NCBI GenBank assembly: GCA_021775655.1
Contig: JAJFHK010000045.1
Coordinates: 1-20,401, forward strand
Direction: 5' to 3'
Length of the DNA stretch: 20,401 nucleotides
Origin: Filomicrobium sp.
Lineage (GTDB): Bacteria; Pseudomonadota; Alphaproteobacteria; Rhizobiales; Hyphomicrobiaceae
The stretch's first letter is position 1; every line of letters begins with the position of its first letter. The notes below the pieces were generated by a model. That model worked only from the letters and a program-made list of their open reading frames with translations. It ran no database searches and was not told where the DNA came from. Positions 15,267 through 20,401 of the stretch are shown piece after piece. The position numbers and the translations under genes were made by a program.

Positions 15267-16424
15267 TCACGCGGCTGCGACTTCCGCCCTTTCCAAGCCG
15301 AGCAAATCAAACATGGCCGCCATGACGAGGCGGCGATCGTAACGCCGTTCCGCCTTCTGCCGACTTGCGCGGGCCATGGCAGGAATCAGATCTGGCCGCT
15401 TTAAGTAACTCTCGATCGCGGCAGCGAGCGCACTCGGGTCATCGGGCGGAGCAAGACAGCCATTGACACGTTCATCAACAAGCTCGCGGCACCCAGGCGC
15501 ATCCGCGACAATCAGCGGTCGACCCATGGCAAGGGCTTCAAGTGCGGGACCAGGATTTGTTTCCGCTTGCGAGGGGTATGCAAAGACGTGGCATCGAGAA
15601 ATCAACTCTGCCCGTTGAGCTCCTTCGCCCAGATATTCGACCGCGTCTCGAAACGGTGCGAGGTCGGCAACCGAGAGCGCGTCTTCAGCGCGGCTTGCGG
15701 GACCCGCCAGCAGAAATGTCGTTTGAGCTGCCCGCGCTTTTACGATTCGCGCAGCCTCGCAAAACTCCAAGACACCGTGCGAGCGGGAAAGCTCTGCAGT
15801 CATCAGGACAATGAGGCCTTTCCCGACGGCTGGCAGCGGTGCAACCTTAAACTCTTCCAGGTCGACACCCGACCACGGCAATACTTCAGGCGAGAGATGT
15901 TCCGGTAACAATCCACTCAACTCAAGCTGCGCCACGTGATCGTAGTTGATGCAAAGGATGCCAGTCGCGGCATCAATTGCCTTGACGAATTTTTCTGCCC
16001 CCGGCTTTAGGTGTTCGCTCTCCTCCTCGGCATCATCTGTCATCCGGCCAAGCACAACTATAATGCGAGGTACGAGCGCTTTCTTGGCTGCAACTGCGAT
16101 CGGAGTGATGACTTCATCGCCATGCACAAGAACGGTATCCGCGCCCCAGTCCGAAATAATGGCTGCGACGCGCTTTGCCACCTGCCGTCCAGGCATCAAG
16201 GCAAACCTGTCAGCAACAAGGTCGATCTCTTCGACATCGGCCCCGGCGTGAGCCAAGGTCAACTCGTCGCTTTCTAGGAACGTGGGAGCAAGGCAGAGCA
16301 CATTGTGCCCCGCTGCGATGAGGTCGCGCACCAATGGCATGTCTTCAGCGACAAGTTCGGCCCCGTGCGGCCCCGCAATAACAATACGCCGACTGCCTGC
16401 CCGGCGCCCACCGCTCATCGTCAT
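15267..16424 (-). CDS. GT4-like family glycosyltransferase
   Basis: This 385-residue GT-B fold enzyme has an N-terminal Rossmann half starting RRIVIAGPHGAELVAEDMPL, with HGDEVITPIAVAAKK around residues 101-115. The C-terminal nucleotide-sugar half starts near LPAVGKGLIVLMTAEL. The EX7E motif is E288 to E296 in ETNPGPALEALA, followed by the usual GRPLIVADAPGCRELV. It probably transfers a sugar to a cell-surface polysaccharide intermediate in the cytoplasm; donor and acceptor are unknown. The ATG at 16424 is one base after the stop of the upstream dehydratase gene, suggesting coupling. An ATG two codons later (16418) is also possible. Longer versions of the frame (to 16532) overlap the upstream gene heavily and begin with an Arg-rich tail. 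Confidence 0.86.
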   Translation of the reverse strand: MTMSGGRRAGSRRIVIAGPHGAELVAEDMPLVRDLIAAGHNVLCLAPTFLESDELTLAHAGADVEEIDLVADRFALMPGRQVAKRVAAIISDWGADTVLVHGDEVITPIAVAAKKALVPRIIVVLGRMTDDAEEESEHLKPGAEKFVKAIDAATGILCINYDHVAQLELSGLLPEHLSPEVLPWSGVDLEEFKVAPLPAVGKGLIVLMTAELSRSHGVLEFCEAARIVKARAAQTTFLLAGPASRAEDALSVADLAPFRDAVEYLGEGAQRAELISRCHVFAYPSQAETNPGPALEALAMGRPLIVADAPGCRELVDERVNGCLAPPDDPSALAAAIESYLKRPDLIPAMARASRQKAERRYDRRLVMAAMFDLLGLERAEVAAA

Positions 16425-16425
16425 G

Positions 16426-18435
16426 TCAGTGCAATGTCCGAGAAATCGTAGGGAAAACGGTCTTCTCGCCAGCCGTGTCGTCGCTGCTGGTCTTTTCAGC
16501 CTCTTCCTTGCGACCGCACGAATAGCCCTCAACTGTCGTCAGGAGAATATCCTGCATCGCTTCAAGATCGCGCCGCTTCATTGCCTCGCTAAGCGATTCG
16601 AGATGCTGCCATAATTCTTCGGCAGGAAGGAACGGTTCGTGCGACCGCATGATACGCAAGTGTTCCGTGCCAGTTGTGTTGACACCGAGAAGGAGCTCTT
16701 CATAGAGCTTTTCGCCAGGGCGTAACCCGGTGTAGACGATTTCGATTTCCCCGTACGGCGTTTCTTCAGTGCGAAGCTCCAGCCCCGCTAGCCGGATCAT
16801 CAAACGCGCAAGATCGTCGATCTTGATCGGGTCTCCCATGTCGAGAACGAAAACTTCGCCGCCGGTTGCCATCGCTCCTGCTTGAATGACGAGCTCGGCA
16901 GCTTCCGGGATCGACATGAAATAGCGGATGATTTCTGGATGCGTCACCGTCACAGGGCCACCGGCCTTGATCTGGTTGCGGAAACGCCGAACGACCGAAC
17001 CCGAACTATCGAGAACATTGCCGAAGCGGACCATGGTAAAGACCGTCCCTATATCCTCTTCTGCAGCATGCGCTTGAAGCACAAGTTCGCCCAACCGTTT
17101 GCTGGCCCCCATGACGTTGGTTGGCCGCACGGCCTTGTCAGTCGAGATCAATACAAATCGTTCAACACCAAGGTCTCGCGCTGCTTCTGCAATCGCTGCA
17201 CAGCCAAAAGTGTTGTTGAGCAGGCCGACCCCTGCGTTCTGTTCAACGATCGGGACATGCTTGTAGGCCGCCGCATGGTAGATGGTTTCGACACCAAAGC
17301 GATTGATCGTGTCGCGAACGACCGATTCATCAAGCACCGAACCTAGGACCGCATGGAGCTCCGGACCAGTACCTGGCGGCAGTGCCTCGATGGCTTCGCG
17401 AATTTCCAGTTCAATCTCGTAGAGCGCCGGTTCTGAAATATCGAGCAGAGTTAGTCGAGCAGGGTTTTGCTTTAGAATCTGGCGAACGAGTTCTGATCCG
17501 ACCGAACCACCGGCACCCGAGACGAGGATTGATTTGCCACGGATCGATCGTGCCAGGAGATCGTGATTTGGCGGCACCGGATCGCGTCCAAGGAGATCTT
17601 CGACTTCAAGCGGTCGCACATCGGTAATGCCGACTTTGCCAGAGGCGATTTCCTCCATCGAGGGCATCACCTTCACCTGGACCGGATAGTTCTCCAATTC
17701 GCCTATAATCTGACGGCGTTCGCGCCGCTGCGATTCAGGAACTGCGAGCAAAATTTCTCGCACTTCGGAACGTTCTATGACGTGACCGATCTTTTCGGGC
17801 CGGTAGACTTTGATCCCGCCGACGTATTGCCCCCACATTGAAGGAGCGCTGTCGATAAAGCCGACCGGTTCGCGGTCCGAAACCCGCCGCAATGATTCCA
17901 GAAGTTCAGAACCCAGTTGCCCTGCGCCGTAGATGAGGACGGGTGTGCGTTCGATATCCAGTGGCAGCCGGGGAATGCTGATGCCGACGCTCTTGAGGAG
18001 AAGCCCAGCCAGTTGCCGGCTTGCCGTTACGAAGACGGCACCGATAACGCCGTAAGTCAGGATCACCGTGCGCGGTATGCCATGCTGTCCAAACATAAAC
18101 ACCACGAGCGCCCAGATCAGAACACTCAGCGCCACGCAGGCAAAGATACGCACAGTGCCGCGGTAACCAATGAATCTGGTGACCAGCCGATAGAGCCCGA
18201 ACCAGGCGAATGTGCCGACAGTGATCAGGGGAGCAGCAATGAACAGCAGAAGCTCGGGCGTCGATTGCGGCCAGTAGACGATCTGATAGCGCAGCGACAT
18301 CGCCGACCAGACCACAAATGTAAGCAGCAATAGGTCGAAGAGAACCAGAATTGCGCGCTTGTAGTAGCGCGGCAATTCCAGGAGCCCCTTCCTGAAAAAG
18401 AGCGTCAATCCCTGTTCTTCAACTGGTGAAGACAA
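16426..18435 (-). CDS. Membrane-bound nucleoside-diphosphate-sugar 4,6-dehydratase (CapD/WbpM/FlaA1 family)
   Basis: This 669-residue protein has about four N-terminal membrane helices (roughly residues 28-46, 60-82, 95-115, 122-138). A first Rossmann-like domain contains VLIYGAGQLGSELLE (166-180) and the catalytic SDR domain contains ILVSGAGGSVGSE (303-315). The active site is Ser431 in STDKA with Met442 and Lys446 in MGASK. Methionine replaces the usual SDR tyrosine, the known pattern of the long WbpM type. These enzymes convert UDP-GlcNAc to UDP-4-keto-6-deoxy-GlcNAc for LPS, capsule or glycan synthesis. The start is TTG at 18435, supported by GAGGG six bases upstream. The C-terminus is an extended charged tail. 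It is the first gene of the three-gene - strand operon. Confidence 0.92.
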   Translation of the reverse strand: MSSPVEEQGLTLFFRKGLLELPRYYKRAILVLFDLLLLTFVVWSAMSLRYQIVYWPQSTPELLLFIAAPLITVGTFAWFGLYRLVTRFIGYRGTVRIFACVALSVLIWALVVFMFGQHGIPRTVILTYGVIGAVFVTASRQLAGLLLKSVGISIPRLPLDIERTPVLIYGAGQLGSELLESLRRVSDREPVGFIDSAPSMWGQYVGGIKVYRPEKIGHVIERSEVREILLAVPESQRRERRQIIGELENYPVQVKVMPSMEEIASGKVGITDVRPLEVEDLLGRDPVPPNHDLLARSIRGKSILVSGAGGSVGSELVRQILKQNPARLTLLDISEPALYEIELEIREAIEALPPGTGPELHAVLGSVLDESVVRDTINRFGVETIYHAAAYKHVPIVEQNAGVGLLNNTFGCAAIAEAARDLGVERFVLISTDKAVRPTNVMGASKRLGELVLQAHAAEEDIGTVFTMVRFGNVLDSSGSVVRRFRNQIKAGGPVTVTHPEIIRYFMSIPEAAELVIQAGAMATGGEVFVLDMGDPIKIDDLARLMIRLAGLELRTEETPYGEIEIVYTGLRPGEKLYEELLLGVNTTGTEHLRIMRSHEPFLPAEELWQHLESLSEAMKRRDLEAMQDILLTTVEGYSCGRKEEAEKTSSDDTAGEKTVFPTISRTLH

Positions 18436-18521
18436 GATATTCCCTCACGCCGGCCGGTCGGACAAATTCTATTGCGCCCGTCCGGTGTTTTGCCCCGCAG
18501 AACCAAGCTTCCCGCCGATGA

Positions 18522-18537
18522 CTTCGCTTTTGCGAAG
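18522..18537. other. Short hairpin upstream of the 4,6-dehydratase gene
   Basis: CTTCGC and GCGAAG form a perfect 6 bp stem around four bases (TTTT on the + strand, AAAA in the - strand transcript). It lies about 90 bases upstream of the TTG start, within the 256 bases that separate the dehydratase gene from the MATE gene. No T-run follows, so it is not an obvious terminator; it could lie in the leader RNA. No clear promoter is visible in the rest of the gap. Confidence 0.3.
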
Positions 18538-18655
18538 GCTTAAGTGTGCGGCTAGGGACGCCGATGCTTCAACACCCTACCGGTCCGCTCCGCCGGTTCG
18601 AAAGCCCCGTTACAATTACAGTCAGTTATTGCGCTCGGCGGTGTGCGGTGCAAGA

Positions 18656-18670
18656 AAAACTTAAAGTTTT
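18656..18670 (-). terminator. Possible weak terminator after the MATE gene
   Basis: AAAACTT-A-AAGTTTT is an AT-only dyad just after the MATE stop on the - strand. In the transcript it is followed by a T-rich run (TTTTTCTT). The stem is short and AT-rich, so termination would be weak. It may equally be an AT-rich promoter region for the sugar operon downstream. Confidence 0.3.
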
Positions 18671-18691
18671 CAGGCTTCCCCAACCCGTTTC

Positions 18692-20176
18692 TCAGCCCTG
18701 TTTGTCCGTAATGATAGGCAATTGCACCGCCCTGATACCCAGGAACCTGTTGATAGCCGTGTCGAATGGTCCGTTCGCAACAGCAGGCGCGAAATCACCA
18801 CCTCCCAGATATTCGATCAGTCTGTGCCCAAGAAGCACCGCTATGACGCCGAATATGACCGCACCAAGCATCTGCCCGGTCAACACGCCGGCAGCGCCGG
18901 CTAGGTGGTCGCCAATGAGAACGAAGGGCACCGTGCCAAGCGTTGCTCTCGCCCAGTTGAGTGCAGTCGAGATATGCGCCCGTCCGAGCGTGTTAAACGC
19001 TGCATTGGAGACGAAGAGCACTCCCATGAAGAAAAACAGCGGTGCGAGCCAATAGCAGAACATATAGATCATATCGGCGGTTTCCCCTGTCGCGTGGAAC
19101 TGACTGACGATAAACGGTGCCGCCAATATCAATAATAACCACGCCCCCAACGTGAAGCCGCCATTGACCCAGACTGCCAGTCTGAGCGTCTCGTGCATCC
19201 TAGCCTTGTCACGGGCACCGTAATTCTGACCGATAATTGGCCCGACAACGCCTGACAGCGCAAAGACGACCCCGAATGCAACCGGCATGATACGACCGAT
19301 GATGGTCCAAGCGGCAACCGCGTCGTCGCCATGGGCGGACATGACGGCGGTAATGTAGGCATTGCCAGCAGGTGTCGCCAGATTAGTTGCAATGGCCGGG
19401 AGGGCAACAGCGGCCAGCGGCCTGCCATCGGCAAGAAAGGTCTGTAGTTTCGCCCGGCCCATCATCTTGTGCACGACGATAACGCCATAGAGGCCGACAG
19501 CCATCACTGTGATACGCGCCAAGACAGCAGCCCATGCGGCACCAACGATACCGAGTTCGAAACCGAATATCAGAATCGGATCGAGGATTATGACCGCAAT
19601 CGCCCCGGATAATGTCACGTTCATGGCGCGTCGCGCATCGCCCGCCGAACGCAGTACCGCAGACGATGTCATGCCTAGCGCCAGTGGCGGAAGCGCAGGT
19701 ACGGCAATAGTCAGGTAGGTCGAGGCTAGATCGTAAGTGTGGCCGGTGGCGCCAAGAAGACTGAGGAGTTGCGGGATCTGCAGCCAAACGACGACGGCCA
19801 AAATCGAAGAGACGACAAATGTCCACATGTGCGCATGAATCGTCAGCCGACGCGCGCGAACGTTTTGCCCGGCTCCAAGCGCTGGAGATACAAGTGAAGT
19901 TGTTGCAATCGCCAGCCCGATACCGATGCCAATGGTCAGCATGAGAACCGTGCTGCCGTATCCGACAGCGGCAACAAGCGCTTCACGCTCATCAAGCAGG
20001 CTGAGGAAGTAGATGCTTGCAAGGTCGCCAATGAAAATTGAAACCAGCCCGAGCGCACCGGTACCGGTCATCACCAGTAGATGCCGCAGTAGGGAACCGG
20101 TGACAAACTTCGGTTGCATCGGTGGCCGGCGTGCGGGCCTCGATCCAGACCGCGGTTCTGCTTTGGATTGAGTCAT
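18692..20176 (-). CDS. MATE family efflux transporter
   Basis: This 494-residue polytopic membrane protein of the MATE (NorM/DinF-like) family probably has 12 membrane helices. It has an N-terminal basic cytoplasmic tail (1-25), then SLLRHLLVMTGTGALGLVSIFIGDLASIYFLSLL and the typical ALVAAVGYGSTVLMLTIGIGIGLA. The internal pseudo-repeat shows in ALPAIATNLATPAGNAYITAVM and VVGPIIGQNYGARDKARM, where the GQNYGARD loop is the family hallmark. Such proteins export drugs or metabolites by Na+ or H+ antiport; the substrate is unknown. I place the start at the ATG at 20176; a GTG at 20182 would add two residues. The ribosome-binding site is weak (GAAAG). It follows recR on the same strand after 131 bases. 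Confidence 0.92.
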   Translation of the reverse strand: MTQSKAEPRSGSRPARRPPMQPKFVTGSLLRHLLVMTGTGALGLVSIFIGDLASIYFLSLLDEREALVAAVGYGSTVLMLTIGIGIGLAIATTSLVSPALGAGQNVRARRLTIHAHMWTFVVSSILAVVVWLQIPQLLSLLGATGHTYDLASTYLTIAVPALPPLALGMTSSAVLRSAGDARRAMNVTLSGAIAVIILDPILIFGFELGIVGAAWAAVLARITVMAVGLYGVIVVHKMMGRAKLQTFLADGRPLAAVALPAIATNLATPAGNAYITAVMSAHGDDAVAAWTIIGRIMPVAFGVVFALSGVVGPIIGQNYGARDKARMHETLRLAVWVNGGFTLGAWLLLILAAPFIVSQFHATGETADMIYMFCYWLAPLFFFMGVLFVSNAAFNTLGRAHISTALNWARATLGTVPFVLIGDHLAGAAGVLTGQMLGAVIFGVIAVLLGHRLIEYLGGGDFAPAVANGPFDTAINRFLGIRAVQLPIITDKQG

Positions 20177-20197
20177 GTGCACTTTCAGAATTGTGGA

Positions 20198-20216
20198 AGA
20201 GGCGGCGGTCGCCTCT
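20198..20216. other. Hairpin between recR and the MATE gene
   Basis: AGAGGCG (20198-20204) and CGCCTCT (20210-20216) form a perfect 7 bp stem with a 5-base loop. It lies about 22 bases upstream of the MATE start on the - strand. No T-run follows on either strand. It could be a partial barrier after recR or a leader structure affecting MATE translation; this is inference. Confidence 0.35.
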
Positions 20217-20307
20217 CACAAGAGTGCGTAACCGGCGACGCTGTGCGAGTTAAAGGTCGCAAAGTCAGCTTGGTGTTCCAATACGACATCAATAATCAGA
20301 AGATCAT

Positions 20308-20401
20308 TCAAATTCGCCGGCGCGAGTTGATCGCCGCAGCCAGTGTTCCCTCGTCAAGATAGTCGAGTTCACCACCCATCGGCACGCCCTGCTGGATTTC
20401 T
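20308..20401 (-). CDS. recR: Recombination mediator protein RecR, C-terminal end (partial)
   Basis: Thirty codons and a stop run off the right edge on the - strand. The peptide contains [19 protein letters not shown], the conserved C-terminal segment of RecR (after the Toprim domain). RecR acts with RecO and RecF in loading RecA at gaps. The end of the protein, NSRRRI, is ordinary. Everything upstream is outside the window. dnaX and the YbaB/EbfC gene often precede recR and would be expected beyond the edge. Confidence 0.9.
   Translation of the reverse strand, partial: EIQQGVPMGGELDYLDEGTLAAAINSRRRI

Noticed and set aside
18590..18612. GGTTCGAAAGCC resembling a tRNA T-arm
   Set aside because: I could not fit an acceptor stem, anticodon arm or D-arm around it on either strand.

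Overview
The window reads as a piece of a GC-rich alphaproteobacterial chromosome. The gene order and protein character (CpaA-F and TadB-D pilus genes, an M17 aminopeptidase overlapping an SH3-NlpC/P60 hydrolase, a WbpM/CapD-type dehydratase) suggest Sphingomonadales or a close relative. That placement is inference from family knowledge, since no rRNA or marker search was possible. Both edges cut genes: a prepilin peptidase at the left and recR at the right.

Positions 1-9245 are a Tad/Flp type IVc pilus assembly operon on the + strand. The order is cpaA (3' end only), cpaB, cpaC (secretin), cpaD (lipoprotein), cpaE (MinD/ParA-like localisation ATPase), cpaF (secretion ATPase), tadB and tadC (inner-membrane platform). 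A nested hairpin and a small inverted repeat lie between cpaE and cpaF. A strong intrinsic terminator at 9210-9244 closes the operon, about 340 bases after tadC. No flp pilin or tadE/F/G pseudopilin gene is visible; they may lie to the left of the window.

Positions 8874-10624 are the least ordinary part. tadC is followed by a pair of 32-base direct repeats that each form a hairpin. Next come the terminator, an orphan TAXI-type solute-binding protein gene on the - strand, a GTAG-type REP-like hairpin, a - strand terminator and a diverged third copy of the repeat. Then comes tadD, the TPR lipoprotein of the pilus system, on the - strand. The tad cluster therefore appears to have been split or rearranged here.

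Positions 11528-14294 hold a dyad-rich divergent intergenic region, a leucyl aminopeptidase and a translationally coupled NlpC/P60 endopeptidase. Both products look cytoplasmic and together could degrade murein-derived peptides.

Positions 14305-18435 form a tightly packed - strand cell-surface sugar operon: a WbpM/CapD-like 4,6-dehydratase with a TTG start, then a GT4 glycosyltransferase, then an NAD-dependent SDR epimerase/reductase. Upstream of it on the same strand are a MATE transporter (18692-20176) and the 3' end of recR (20308 to the edge).

I found no CRISPR array, tRNA, rRNA, transposase or phage gene. Nothing in the window is clearly an undescribed system. The best candidates for follow-up are the repeat/REP/TAXI segment between tadC and tadD, the cpaE-cpaF structured intergenic region and the dyad cluster upstream of the aminopeptidase.
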